A DNA stretch of 38,686 nucleotides, from the NCBI GenBank assembly GCA_947470515.1, contig CANITF010000029.1, positions 1 to 38,686 of the forward strand, read 5' to 3'. This DNA comes from Flavobacteriales bacterium (GTDB taxonomy: Bacteria; Bacteroidota; Bacteroidia; Flavobacteriales_D; Crocinitomicaceae). Shown here in pieces: positions 1 to 7,843 of this stretch. Each line of letters opens with the position of its first letter. Positions within the stretch are counted from its first letter, which is position 1. Below the pieces are notes generated by a model that saw only the letters and a program-made list of their open reading frames with translations, was not told where the DNA came from and did not search any database. The translations under genes and the position numbers were made by a program.

Positions 1-110
1 CAAATAGGATTTTTTCATTATTGAAAAGTATAAAGAATTTGAAACATAATTGGATATTAATTCTAAAAACAAGGTGTTTCTAATTCCTTTTTTGTTCTTT
101 TGATTTGAAG

Positions 111-1001
111 ATGTCGAATTTATTAGAAAAATATTCTATAATAAAGTCCCTTGGAACGCAATCGAAGCGAAAATTTGGAGCAGTATATTTGGTCCAAAAC
201 AAACTCACTTTAGAATTAGCTGTACTGAAATCACTCGTTAAAACCGAAGTAAATTTTCAATTACAAGCACGTCTATTGAAAGAAGCAACCTTTTCTTTTA
301 ATACTCTTGGATTACCAAAAAATATTGCTTTTTTTGAGACTGAAAATGAGATAATTGTGTTCAAAAACTATTCAGAAGGAATTTCATTAGATGAATATTG
401 GCAGACGATAAAGAGAAGAAAAAGAATTAAAGTATTTCAAATTATCTTACCCAAACTAATTTACTTATTAGAAATTTTGGCAGAACAAAAAATAGTTCAT
501 TGCGATTTAAAACCAAGCAATATTATCATACATGAAGAGAATGGACAAATTGAAGTAAAACTAATTGACTTCGGAATGGCATTGAGAACGGATGAAGAAA
601 ATCACCGTCAAACTCTTTTTGCTTTGGGATATGCAGCACCTGAGTTATTATTGAATAAACTTGAAATCGTAGACCATCGTACAGATCAGTTTTCACTCGG
701 AATAATTATTTGGAAACTTTTTACTGACAAATTACCGTTATCACATCCCAATCCAAGTATTTTTACAAATTTGCAATTAACGCATCCTCTGCCCGATGAT
801 GTTGAATTGCCAAAAGGATTCTTTCCAATTCTTCTCAGAATGTGCAATAAACATCAGTTTAAAACAGCGCCAAATTTGATTTCTAAAGAAGAAATACATA
901 GCAGTTTAATGGAAGGTATAAATGGAAGGTTCAATAATTATGATGAAATTCTTCTTTCTTTTCAAAACATTCCTAAAAGAAGAAAATTATTTTGGTTTTA
1001 A
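111..1001 (+). CDS. Stand-alone serine/threonine protein kinase
   Basis: A 296-aa protein that is essentially a single Hanks-type kinase domain. It should phosphorylate Ser/Thr of cytoplasmic proteins; the substrate is unknown. Visible motifs: a loose nucleotide loop (G15 and G23 before AVYLV), ATP-anchoring lysine K40 (AVLK), catalytic loop HCDLKPSN at 130-137 (D132, K134, N137), DFG at 153-155, APE at 176-178, and the DxFSLG-type helix F that follows. All catalytic residues are present, so it should be active. There is no membrane segment and no sensor or PASTA domain; only about 25-30 residues follow the kinase core. The ATG at 111 is preferred over an in-frame TTG at 105. Its stop codon interlocks with that of the convergent gene on the other strand. 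No partner gene is visible, as the window starts just upstream. Confidence 0.9.
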   Translation: MSNLLEKYSIIKSLGTQSKRKFGAVYLVQNKLTLELAVLKSLVKTEVNFQLQARLLKEATFSFNTLGLPKNIAFFETENEIIVFKNYSEGISLDEYWQTIKRRKRIKVFQIILPKLIYLLEILAEQKIVHCDLKPSNIIIHEENGQIEVKLIDFGMALRTDEENHRQTLFALGYAAPELLLNKLEIVDHRTDQFSLGIIIWKLFTDKLPLSHPNPSIFTNLQLTHPLPDDVELPKGFFPILLRMCNKHQFKTAPNLISKEEIHSSLMEGINGRFNNYDEILLSFQNIPKRRKLFWF

Positions 1002-1654
1002 AAGAAATCTTTTCGGAACCCTATGTTAAACGTGAACAAAAGAGGAGCATATAATGTATTTACAACACTACTCGCAGTTGAATTACTAGCCGATGAAGTT
1101 ATAAGATAAGCAAAGTTCGCATCAAAATACATGGTTCCAATTCCAGCAAATGTATATTTGACACCTCCTCCTAAGCCAAAGCCAAGATTAAAAATTGAAC
1201 CTTTTGGCATTTCTGTGGAAGGTAAACTGTATAAAACTTGATCATAATCACCATACGTTCTTTTTATTGAGTTGAATGCCAACAATAAATTACCCCCACC
1301 GTAACCTCCAAACCCAGAATCATACCCATTACCGATATAATACCTATTACCTCCTTCGAGAATTGTATAATTCATTGAATTCACATAACTGATTGTTTGA
1401 AAACCTGTTAAATCAGCAGTTTGAACAAAAGTCGAATTTGTTGTTGTTTCTTTTTGTCTTGCGTAAAAAGAAATTCTTGCATATAGAGAATTCTGATCAT
1501 TTCTAGGTAATTCACCTCCTATATGCATTCCGATAAAGGGTTTTGCAGTAGTTCCAAATCCTTTAAGAACAGATGCCCCACCTGAAACTCCGAACTGTCC
1601 CATTACGTTCAAAGAACCTAAAATTAGAACGAATATTACTAAATACTTTCTCAT
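998..1654 (-). CDS. Predicted outer-membrane beta-barrel protein (unknown function)
   Basis: A 218-aa exported protein. Residues 1-20 form a signal peptide (MRKY, then a hydrophobic core, ending VMGQ). The rest alternates aromatic and small residues with Gly-rich turns and ends in Phe (KDFF), typical of small Bacteroidota outer-membrane barrels. No enzyme motif is recognisable. An in-frame start 12 nt further upstream exists, but the ATG at 1654 overlaps the stop of the preceding glycosylase gene as ATGA, so translational coupling is likely and this start is chosen. It probably shares an mRNA with tag, with no obvious functional link. The family is not recognised with certainty. Confidence 0.75.
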   Translation of the reverse strand: MRKYLVIFVLILGSLNVMGQFGVSGGASVLKGFGTTAKPFIGMHIGGELPRNDQNSLYARISFYARQKETTTNSTFVQTADLTGFQTISYVNSMNYTILEGGNRYYIGNGYDSGFGGYGGGNLLLAFNSIKRTYGDYDQVLYSLPSTEMPKGSIFNLGFGLGGGVKYTFAGIGTMYFDANFAYLITSSASNSTASSVVNTLYAPLLFTFNIGFRKDFF

Positions 1655-2193
1655 AATTCTAACCATTTTGGATTTGTTTTTTTTACGATATCAAAAAATT
1701 TACAATTTTCATCATGCGCACCTTTTAAATAACCAGTACTCATTAAAAATTCATTAACAATTTCCCCTCCTACAAATTTAAACGTCTTTTTGAATAAAAT
1801 AGTCCATTCTTCTTTTGATTTTGGATGATTTCTATCCAACCAATTTTTAAACGACCCTAAATCCTCCTTAAAATGTTGAATTTGTTGTGCATTGTATACA
1901 ACAGCTCTAACTTTTAATTTGTTTCGAATAATGCCATCATTTGTTAATAAATCTTGAATTTTAATTTCGTCATAACTTGCAATTTTAGCTATTGAATAAT
2001 TATCAAACGCTTTTCGAAAATTTTGTTCTTTCTTTAATATCGTTGCCCAAGATAAACCTGCTTGATTGATTTCCAAAATTAAACGTCCGAACAACTCATT
2101 ATCGTCCTGAATCGGAAAGCCATATTGACTTTCATGATAAACTCTATGAGCGTCGTGCTCCTCTCTTCCAATACAAAAACTGCAATAACTCAT
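1651..2193 (-). CDS. tag: DNA-3-methyladenine glycosylase I
   Basis: A 180-aa cytoplasmic base-excision repair enzyme that removes 3-methyladenine from alkylated DNA. It matches the Tag family across its length: N-terminal SYCSFC with a downstream His (zinc-binding region), a QAGLSWATILKK core, the GIIRNKLKV segment, a FKFVGGEIVNEFLMSTG motif near the C-terminus, and the closing GAHDENC whose His and Cys complete the zinc site. The length equals the usual 180-190 aa. It is the first gene of a two-gene unit with the small barrel protein (ATGA overlap). I see no perfect TAnnTTTG box upstream. Confidence 0.95.
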   Translation of the reverse strand: MSYCSFCIGREEHDAHRVYHESQYGFPIQDDNELFGRLILEINQAGLSWATILKKEQNFRKAFDNYSIAKIASYDEIKIQDLLTNDGIIRNKLKVRAVVYNAQQIQHFKEDLGSFKNWLDRNHPKSKEEWTILFKKTFKFVGGEIVNEFLMSTGYLKGAHDENCKFFDIVKKTNPKWLEL

Positions 2194-2288
2194 CTTAAAA
2201 AATTTATCAATCTCACATAGGACGTATAATCTTTACATAAAGTTAGTTTAAAATAATTAGCAGATTTTTTATTCTATAAATACAATTG

Positions 2289-2296
2289 TATATTTG
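2289..2296 (+). promoter_or_regulatory. Bacteroidota -7 promoter element (TATATTTG)
   Basis: Perfect match to the TAnnTTTG box, 15 nt before the ATG at 2312. It overlaps a possible TTG start at 2294, which argues that translation begins at 2312. No clear TTG -33 element is seen. Confidence 0.6.
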
Positions 2297-2311
2297 TTTG
2301 CACAAAACACC

Positions 2312-3256
2312 ATGTCGAAACAAATTTATTTTTCTTTTATCATTGCAGCTTTGTCTTTTATTGCGGTGAAACGTATTCAAAAGGCTGGTGTTGAGCATTT
2401 TTATATGCTTGAAACACTTTTTCAAAAAGAAGATGGATGGTTCAATTTCGAAAAACCTGAATTTATTTTAAATCTACCGTTTGAATTAAGAGAAATATCA
2501 GGAGTTACAAAGCTTGAAGGAAACGAAATTGCATGTATTCAAGATGAAAATGGAATTATTTTCGTTTATAATTTAGATTCAGATTCTATAATTCGGCAAT
2601 TTCAATTTGGACAAAATGGCGATTACGAAGGAATTACACTTGTCGATAGTACTTTTTATGTCTTACGCAGTGATGCGACTTTAATTGAAATCAATTCACC
2701 GTGGGATTCATCTAACGTAATCGAAACAAAGTTGAATATTCCAAATCTTGACAATGAAGGTTTGTGTTACGACCAACGCACAAATAGTTTATTGTTAGCA
2801 CCAAAAAGCAAAACAGGAAAAGGTCCAGAATATAAAGACAGCAGAGCAATTTATTCAATTGATTTAGGAACTAAAAAATTGAATGAAAAGCCTCTTTTCG
2901 TAATTAGTGTTTCAGAAATTGAAGCTTTTGCCAACGAAAAGGGAATTCCATTGCCTCAAAAACTTTCAAAACTAACTGCAGACAGTATTTCAGCGTTGAA
3001 GTTTATGCCATCTGAATTGGCTGTTCATCCTAAAACGGACGAAATATACATTTTATCAGCAATAGACCATACAATGGCGGTTTACACTAAAACAGGAGAA
3101 CTAATTAATTTTATTTGTTTAGATACCGGTCTATTCAATAAACCAGAAGGAATCACTTTCCTCCAGAATGGTGATTTAATTATCACAAATGAAGGTCAAA
3201 TGGGTATACCAACTTTGCTTAAATTTCAATGGCAAAAATTAATTGAGGAAGAATAA
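2312..3256 (+). CDS. SdiA-regulated/YjiK-like beta-propeller protein
   Basis: A 314-aa protein with an N-terminal hydrophobic segment (residues about 4-18; signal peptide or anchor) followed by the SdiA-regulated/YjiK fold. It shows the family's recurring pieces: REISGVT, NEIACIQDENG, GDYEGITLVDSTFYVLRSDG-like, DNEGLCYD, PSELAVHPKTDEIYILSA, and KPEGITFLQNGDLIITNEG. These are blades of a calcium-binding-type beta-propeller. The biochemical role of the family is not established; it is probably periplasmic or extracellular. It stands alone, with its own promoter. The ATG at 2312 is chosen because the upstream TTG lies inside the -7 box. Confidence 0.8.
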   Translation: MSKQIYFSFIIAALSFIAVKRIQKAGVEHFYMLETLFQKEDGWFNFEKPEFILNLPFELREISGVTKLEGNEIACIQDENGIIFVYNLDSDSIIRQFQFGQNGDYEGITLVDSTFYVLRSDATLIEINSPWDSSNVIETKLNIPNLDNEGLCYDQRTNSLLLAPKSKTGKGPEYKDSRAIYSIDLGTKKLNEKPLFVISVSEIEAFANEKGIPLPQKLSKLTADSISALKFMPSELAVHPKTDEIYILSAIDHTMAVYTKTGELINFICLDTGLFNKPEGITFLQNGDLIITNEGQMGIPTLLKFQWQKLIEEE

Positions 3257-3410
3257 GTAATTGACTTTCAGGCCGATAATAATTCTTATTTTATTTGAAT
3301 AAAATCGAACTAAACTGTTACATTTTATTCGTTCTCCTTTTTAAAATCAACGCTTAACAAACTGTTGATCTAATTCAACAATAAAGAAATATTTTTTTTA
3401 AATCAATTAA

Positions 3411-4052
3411 ATGAAAGTAGAAATTTGGTCGGACATAATGTGTCCATTTTGCTATATCGGTAAACGACATTTTGAAAAAGCAATCGCACAATTTGAGCAG
3501 ACACATTCAATTGAAATAGAATGGAAAAGCTTTCAGTTGGATCCAACTATTCCTAAATCCGTTGAAAAAGTTAGCGTGTACCAATATTTAGCAGATGCTA
3601 AGGGTATTTCTTTTGAAGAGTCAAAAAAAATGCACGATAATGTTGTTCAATCTGCAAAGAACGTTGGATTAACCTATAATTATGATAATGCGATTATTGC
3701 AAATTCATTTGATGCCCATCGAATGATTCAATTTGCAAAATCTGTTGAATTAGGTGACCAAGTGGAAGAAGCTCTTTTTAAAGCATATTTTACTGATGGC
3801 AAAAACATTGGAGACTTCAACGATCTGATGGATATTGGTGAGTCTATTGGGCTGAACAAATTAGACTTGAAAGCTGTATTAGAAAGTGAACAGTTTGCGA
3901 ATGAAGTAAAAAATGACATCGCAGAAGCTCAAAAAATTGGAGTTAGAGGTGTTCCCTTTTTCGTTTTCGATAGAAAATATGCTGTTTCAGGTGCGCAACC
4001 AATTTCCGTTTTTATTGAAACGATAGAAAAAGTTTTGAGTGAATCCAAATAA
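3411..4052 (+). CDS. DsbA-family thioredoxin-fold oxidoreductase (FrnE-like)
   Basis: A 213-aa cytoplasmic DsbA-fold protein of the FrnE/2-hydroxychromene-2-carboxylate isomerase-like group. The active site C11-P-F-C14 sits directly after the first strand (EIWSDIMCPFCYIGKRHF), the helical insert follows, and the cis-proline loop is GVRGVPFFVFD near residue 180, then the AVSGAQP segment typical of the family. There is no signal peptide, so it likely acts on cytosolic disulfides. The length (about 210-235 aa) is normal. It is monocistronic by spacing, with 154 bp upstream and about 110 bp downstream to a small membrane protein. Confidence 0.92.
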   Translation: MKVEIWSDIMCPFCYIGKRHFEKAIAQFEQTHSIEIEWKSFQLDPTIPKSVEKVSVYQYLADAKGISFEESKKMHDNVVQSAKNVGLTYNYDNAIIANSFDAHRMIQFAKSVELGDQVEEALFKAYFTDGKNIGDFNDLMDIGESIGLNKLDLKAVLESEQFANEVKNDIAEAQKIGVRGVPFFVFDRKYAVSGAQPISVFIETIEKVLSESK

Positions 4053-4164
4053 GTTATAGAAAGACATTAATATAGTTTCTGACGAATGTCACCAATGTTA
4101 CCAAGTGAATTCCAATTTTGAAGTAATATCGTAGGGAAAATTAAGTTTTAAATTTAACTTCTAC

Positions 4165-4371
4165 ATGATGAAAACAAATATGGGAAATGCTGACAGAATA
4201 ATCCGATTGATTATGGCAGCAGTCATTGCAATTCTATTTTTCACAAAAGTTATTCCTGGCACATTGGGAATTGTATTACTTGCTTTAGCCGGCGTGTTCG
4301 TGCTAACAAGTTTAATTAGCTTTTGTCCATTGTATTTGCCTTTCGGAATAAGTACGTGCAAAAAGAAATAA
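4165..4371 (+). CDS. Small DUF2892 (YgaP-type) inner-membrane protein
   Basis: A 68-aa protein with the DUF2892 pattern: an N-terminal NMGNADRIIRLI segment, two transmembrane helices (about 14-31 and 35-52) joined by a short loop, and a C-terminal SFCPLYLPFGIST-C tail with two cysteines. In other bacteria the domain occurs alone or fused to rhodanese domains; its function is not defined. Two ATG codons are adjacent (4165 and 4168); the first is used. The family's sulfur/redox links and the neighbouring FrnE-like gene are suggestive only. Confidence 0.8.
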   Translation: MMKTNMGNADRIIRLIMAAVIAILFFTKVIPGTLGIVLLALAGVFVLTSLISFCPLYLPFGISTCKKK

Positions 4372-4442
4372 TCCACTAAGTTATAAATGCTTTTTTAGCT
4401 TTAAATATTTAGTAATCGCTATGATACCACATGACTAATTTA

Positions 4443-4460
4443 TAACCCCTATAGGGGTTA
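4443..4460. repeat. Perfect 18-bp palindrome
   Basis: TAACCCCTATAGGGGTTA reads identically on both strands. It directly abuts the next hairpin and is the first element of the cluster filling the 333-bp gap between the DUF2892 gene and the ferredoxin gene. Confidence 0.85.
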
Positions 4461-4500
4461 AATGTTTTTAGCGCTGGATGCCATCCAGCGAAAAAACATT
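4461..4500. repeat. 40-bp inverted repeat (REP-like hairpin)
   Basis: The arms are AATGTTTTT plus CGCTGGATG on the left and their complement on the right (CATCCAGCG plus AAAAACATT), with a small internal mismatch (AG against T) and almost no loop. The GC-rich tip in an AT-rich flank would make a very stable cruciform or RNA hairpin. Confidence 0.85.
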
Positions 4501-4511
4501 AAATAAATCAC

Positions 4512-4552
4512 TTTTTGGCATGTATCCGACAGCTGGCGGATCATGACAAAAA
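4512..4552. repeat. 41-bp imperfect inverted repeat
   Basis: The left arm TTTTTGGCATGTATCCGACAG pairs with the right arm CTGGCGGATCATGACAAAAA, with two mismatches and one bulged base, centred on CAGCTG. Its sequence is unrelated to the preceding hairpin. Confidence 0.8.
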
Positions 4553-4598
4553 GATTTTGTGGTAACAAAGCGACATTCAATTAAAACACTTGATTATT

Positions 4599-4645
4599 GC
4601 CACAAATGCACAGATTAAGTTCAATGTAATCAGTGAATCTGTGGC
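4599..4645. repeat. Inverted repeat of the CACAGATTA type
   Basis: Two 19-bp arms (4599-4617 and 4627-4645) with three mismatches flank a 9-bp spacer; the outer ends are GCCACA/TGTGGC and the inner ends AGATTA/TAATC-. Similar CACAGATT-type intergenic sequences are, to my knowledge, widespread in Bacteroidota genomes. It lies 59 bp beyond the 3' end of the minus-strand ferredoxin gene and may end up in its transcript. Confidence 0.75.
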
Positions 4646-4704
4646 TGAAATAACATGAACAAAAGAGACAAAGAAAAGAGGTCTGTGTCTATTTTAGTCA
4701 CACT

Positions 4705-4935
4705 TTATTTTAATTCTTCGTATCGAATAATATTAACTGGGCAATGCTTTTTTGCTGCGTCTAAAGCTGGTAATTCATCGTTATCAACGATTATGCTATA
4801 CCATCCTTTTTTTTCAACCCCACCAATCAAGGTACTTTTCCCGTCTTTTTTTGACATGCGCCAACGGTATTTGTCTGCTTCAACGCAGGCATTGCAACCA
4901 ATACACTTAAAACGATGTTGCACCACTCTTATCAT
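4705..4935 (-). CDS. Small 4Fe-4S ferredoxin encoded with peptidase U32 gene
   Basis: A 76-aa ferredoxin-like protein. C11-x2-C14-x2-C17 (in KCIGCNACV) and C65 followed by Pro (HCP) give the four ligands for one [4Fe-4S] cluster; there is no second cluster motif. Between them is an unusual basic/aromatic stretch (DKYRWRMSKKDG) instead of the usual acidic ferredoxin surface. Its ATG overlaps the stop of the upstream U32 gene as ATGA, so the two are almost certainly co-translated. I infer that it donates electrons to, or helps assemble the cluster of, the U32 partner; this is not proven by the sequence. Further downstream lies the palindrome cluster. Confidence 0.88.
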   Translation of the reverse strand: MIRVVQHRFKCIGCNACVEADKYRWRMSKKDGKSTLIGGVEKKGWYSIIVDNDELPALDAAKKHCPVNIIRYEELK

Positions 4936-6167
4936 TCAACCGGCACTAATTTATAAAGCTTATCAGAGGGTCGTATTTTCTCACTAACAGGAAACGTTAT
5001 TGTTGCTCCTTTTTTTACATGTTCAACAGGCGCATTATCAACGCGCATTTGTGTTAATACTGATTCAATTAAACCAGTTGTCGGTCCAGTAATAATGAGC
5101 TCATCTCCAATTTTTAAATTTTGCGCTTCGATATAAAATTCGCCAATTCCAGCAGTGTCATAGTACTTCATTCCCTTTCCTACATAAACTTTCCTCTTTG
5201 TAGCTTTAGAACCTGGATTGTCACTCCACTCCCCCATTTTTCTGCCCAAATAATATCCATCCCAAAATCCACGATTAAAAACAATACTCAAGCGTTCCTT
5301 CCAATCGATTACTTTTTCTGCTGTAAACGTTCCGTCGTAATAAGAATCAATTGCCTCGCGGTAACATTGAGTTGTTATATAAACATAATCAGCACTCCTT
5401 CCTCGTCCTTCAATCTTCAAAACAGATACGCCAGATGCGATCACTTTATCCAAAAAATCAATCGTGCATAAATCTGACGCTGACATAATGTATTCGTTGT
5501 CAATTTCAAATTCTGTTCCTTCATCTTTGTCTGTCACAATATAGGATTTTCTGCAATTTTGAACACACGCTCCTCTATTTGCAGATGAAAAATGAGAATG
5601 TAAACTCAAATAACATTTTCCCGAAACAGCCATGCACAATGCACCATGACCAAAAACTTCCGTCTTAACCAAATCTCCAGATGGACCTGAAATTGCTCTT
5701 CTTACAATTTCTTTATTCATCAATTCAACTTGCTGCAAACTTAATTCTCGCGCCATGACCATTACATCGGCAAATACCGAATAAAATTCAACAGTGTCGA
5801 TATTGGAAATATTTGCTTGTGTAGAAATATGAACGGTTACACCAATTTTCTTTGCATAATTCATGACAGCATGATCTGATGCTATAACTGCAGTAACTCC
5901 ACTTTCTTTGGTTGCATCCAAAATTCGTTTCATTAAACTCACATCGTGATCATACACAATAGTATTCAATGTCAAATAACTTTTCAACCCATTTTCAGTA
6001 CAAATTCTAGCAATTTGAGGTAAATCATCTAGTGTGAAATTATGTGTTGATTTGGTGCGCATGTTTAATTGTTCAACACCAAAATAAATTGAATTCGCTC
6101 CAGCCTTTATCGCCGAAATCAGTGCTTCAAATGACCCCGCAGGAGACATTAATTCCATCTTTGTCAT
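4932..6167 (-). CDS. Peptidase U32 family protein (TrhP/RlhA-type RNA hydroxylation)
   Basis: A 411-aa protein of the U32 family. Although named peptidases, characterised relatives (TrhP/YegQ, RlhA/YdcP, UbiU/UbiV) are iron-sulfur, prephenate- or O2-independent hydroxylation proteins; TrhP makes 5-hydroxyuridine at tRNA position 34. Seen here: the N-terminal ELMSPAGSFEALISAIKAGAN barrel start, the U32 signature E170-V-F-G-H-G-A-L-C178 through G-K-C185, then C201 and C205, giving the four-cysteine cluster set. The C-terminal part holds a small beta-domain (IGDELIITGPT). The length fits the TrhP-like group better than the longer RlhA. Which RNA is modified cannot be told from sequence. It is the first gene of a two-gene operon with the ferredoxin. 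Confidence 0.9.
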   Translation of the reverse strand: MTKMELMSPAGSFEALISAIKAGANSIYFGVEQLNMRTKSTHNFTLDDLPQIARICTENGLKSYLTLNTIVYDHDVSLMKRILDATKESGVTAVIASDHAVMNYAKKIGVTVHISTQANISNIDTVEFYSVFADVMVMARELSLQQVELMNKEIVRRAISGPSGDLVKTEVFGHGALCMAVSGKCYLSLHSHFSSANRGACVQNCRKSYIVTDKDEGTEFEIDNEYIMSASDLCTIDFLDKVIASGVSVLKIEGRGRSADYVYITTQCYREAIDSYYDGTFTAEKVIDWKERLSIVFNRGFWDGYYLGRKMGEWSDNPGSKATKRKVYVGKGMKYYDTAGIGEFYIEAQNLKIGDELIITGPTTGLIESVLTQMRVDNAPVEHVKKGATITFPVSEKIRPSDKLYKLVPVE

Positions 6168-6296
6168 TTCGCAAAATTGGTTCTAATTTAGTTTTGAAAA
6201 TATGATGCTAATCATAATTAAATGTGACTTTGAACTCCTTAAAAAAGTTATACAACTGTAATTTTGAATTTTTATGCTTTTTTAAAAATCCTAGGT

Positions 6297-6304
6297 TAAC
6301 TTTG
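6297..6304 (+). promoter_or_regulatory. Bacteroidota -7 promoter element (TAACTTTG)
   Basis: Perfect TAnnTTTG match, 16 nt before the ATG at 6321. The nearest upstream TTG is about 30 nt away, longer than the usual spacing, so only the -7 box is supported. Confidence 0.5.
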
Positions 6305-6320
6305 TGAAAATATTTTGATT

Positions 6321-7160
6321 ATGAAATTGAAAATCCTTCTTATCCTTTGTTTAATTGCTCAATTTGGGTTTTCTCAAAATGAAAAAATTGAAAACCATAT
6401 TTATAAAAAGGGAACTTTTTCAATGTATTGGGGTTGGAACCGCGCTGCTTATACTAAATCAGACATTACTTTTAAAGGAACGGATTATAATTTTGAGTTA
6501 ATGGATGTAATTGCCAAGGACAGACAATCTCCTTTTAATGTTAAAACTTACTTTTCTCCAACTAAAATGACAATTCCGCAGTACAATTTTAGAATTGGTT
6601 ATTTTATAAAGGACCATTATCAACTTTCCTTTGGTGCGGATCATATGAAATATGTAATGGAACAATACAATACGGTTAAAATCAATGGAACAATCAGTAA
6701 ATCAGGCACCTCTTATGACGGAATATACGATAATGCCAATATTGTTTTAGCAGATACTTTTCTAAAATTCGAGCATACAGATGGATTAAATTATGAAAAT
6801 TTCGAATTACGTCGTTTTGATGTTTTATTTCAAGTTAAGAATTTTTGTTTCAGTGCGAATGAAGGTTTAGGAGTTGGGTTTCTGCTTCCAAGAACAAATA
6901 CTACTTTACTGAATAATCCAAGATATGATGAATTTCATTTAGCCGGATTTGGAACAAGTGTTGTTCTTGCCTTAAATTTAACGTTCTTCAAGTATTTCTT
7001 TATCCAATCTGAATGGAAAGGTGGATTTATTTCAATGCCTGATATTCGAACTACAATGCACAAAGAAGACAGGGCGAGTCAACATTTTTTATTTTCACAA
7101 TACAATGTTGTTTTCGGAGCGAATTTCCGTATTCCGTGTAAAAAAAATCCTAAAGATTAA
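6321..7160 (+). CDS. Exported outer-membrane protein of a Bacteroidota-specific family
   Basis: A 279-aa protein with a signal peptide (MKLKILLILCLIAQFGFSQ) and a mature part rich in aromatic-alternating strands, consistent with an outer-membrane beta-barrel. It has a conserved-looking FSMYWGWNRAAYTKSDI start followed by YNFRIGYFIKDHYQLSFGADHMKYVM. I believe similar hypothetical proteins occur across Flavobacteriia, but no function is known to me. The ATG at 6321 is preferred over an upstream TTG at 6315, giving the usual MKxK signal start. It lies 5 nt before the hexapeptide-protein gene, so the two probably form one transcription unit. Confidence 0.75.
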   Translation: MKLKILLILCLIAQFGFSQNEKIENHIYKKGTFSMYWGWNRAAYTKSDITFKGTDYNFELMDVIAKDRQSPFNVKTYFSPTKMTIPQYNFRIGYFIKDHYQLSFGADHMKYVMEQYNTVKINGTISKSGTSYDGIYDNANIVLADTFLKFEHTDGLNYENFELRRFDVLFQVKNFCFSANEGLGVGFLLPRTNTTLLNNPRYDEFHLAGFGTSVVLALNLTFFKYFFIQSEWKGGFISMPDIRTTMHKEDRASQHFLFSQYNVVFGANFRIPCKKNPKD

Positions 7161-7165
7161 TTCTC

Positions 7166-7765
7166 ATGGCAATTTTTGAATTCAATGGTTTTAAGCCGGT
7201 AATAAAGGCAAGTAGCTTTATTCATCCCAATGCTACGGTTACGGGAAATGTGATTATTGGAGAAAAAGTGTACATTGGTCCAGGTGCAGCAATTCGTGGC
7301 GATTGGGGTCAAATAATCATTGAAGATGGTTGTAATGTTCAAGAAAATTGCACGATTCACATGTTTCCAGGAACGACTGTCACGTTAAAAAAAGGAGCGC
7401 ATATTGGTCATGGGGCAATTATACACGGTGGAACAATCGGCGAAAACTGCTTAATCGGCATGAACAGTGTTATCATGGATGATGTTGTCATGGAAGACGA
7501 ATGCATCGTTGGTGCGTTGTGTTTCGTTCCTGCAAAAATGCATTTACCAAAAAGAAGTTTAGTTGTTGGAAATCCAGCGAAAATCATCAAAGAAGTTTCT
7601 GATGAGATGATGGAATGGAAAACCAAAGGAACTGCGCTGTATCAAGCGTTGCCGAAAGAATGCCATGACACATTAAAGGAATGTGAGCCGTTACGAGAGA
7701 TTGAAGCTAATCGTCCGAGTCAAGATGCGATGTTTGTAGCGTGGGAAAAGATAAAGGGGGGGTAG
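7166..7765 (+). CDS. PaaY-like left-handed beta-helix protein (gamma-carbonic anhydrase family)
   Basis: A 199-aa hexapeptide-repeat protein. Its order FxGxxPVI, HPNATVTGNVIIGEKVYIGPGAAIRGDWG, VQENCTIHMFPG, GHIGHGAIIHG-like, IGMNSVIMDD and VGNPAKII follows PaaY/CaiE. The candidate zinc ligands H65, H82 and H87 have the spacing used in gamma-carbonic anhydrases. PaaY in phenylacetate degradation is a thioesterase; no paa genes are near, so carbonic anhydrase, thioesterase or another role are all possible. The C-terminal helix (WKTKGTALYQALPKECHDTLKECEPL) is the PaaY-type tail rather than that of the shorter YrdA group. It is cistronic with the preceding outer-membrane protein. Confidence 0.88.
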   Translation: MAIFEFNGFKPVIKASSFIHPNATVTGNVIIGEKVYIGPGAAIRGDWGQIIIEDGCNVQENCTIHMFPGTTVTLKKGAHIGHGAIIHGGTIGENCLIGMNSVIMDDVVMEDECIVGALCFVPAKMHLPKRSLVVGNPAKIIKEVSDEMMEWKTKGTALYQALPKECHDTLKECEPLREIEANRPSQDAMFVAWEKIKGG

Positions 7766-7793
7766 AAATCATTCACATTAAAAATATCCCCAC

Positions 7794-7830
7794 AAAAAAA
7801 GGATGCAATCACTTACATCCTTTTCAATCT
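7794..7830. terminator. Bidirectional rho-independent terminator
   Basis: AAAAGGATG (7797-7805) pairs with CATCCTTTT (7816-7824) around a 10-nt loop. An A-run on the left and T-rich sequence on the right let it work on both strands, between the plus-strand PaaY-like gene and the minus-strand PorP-OmpA gene that converge on it. Confidence 0.75.
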
Positions 7831-7843
7831 TATTTTTGTTCTT

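Noticed and set aside
3288-3305. Palindrome ATTTTATT-TG-AATAAAAT after the SdiA-regulated-like gene
   Set aside because: It is entirely A/T apart from the centre, gives a weak hairpin, and such palindromes arise by chance in AT-rich DNA.
4055-4100. GACATT...AATGTC inverted repeat after the DsbA-like gene as a terminator
   Set aside because: Only 6-bp arms with a 16-nt loop and no T-run.
4655-4987. A 110-codon plus-strand open frame
   Set aside because: It lies opposite the ferredoxin and U32 genes, has no recognisable domain, and the minus-strand ferredoxin has a complete cluster motif; it is a shadow.
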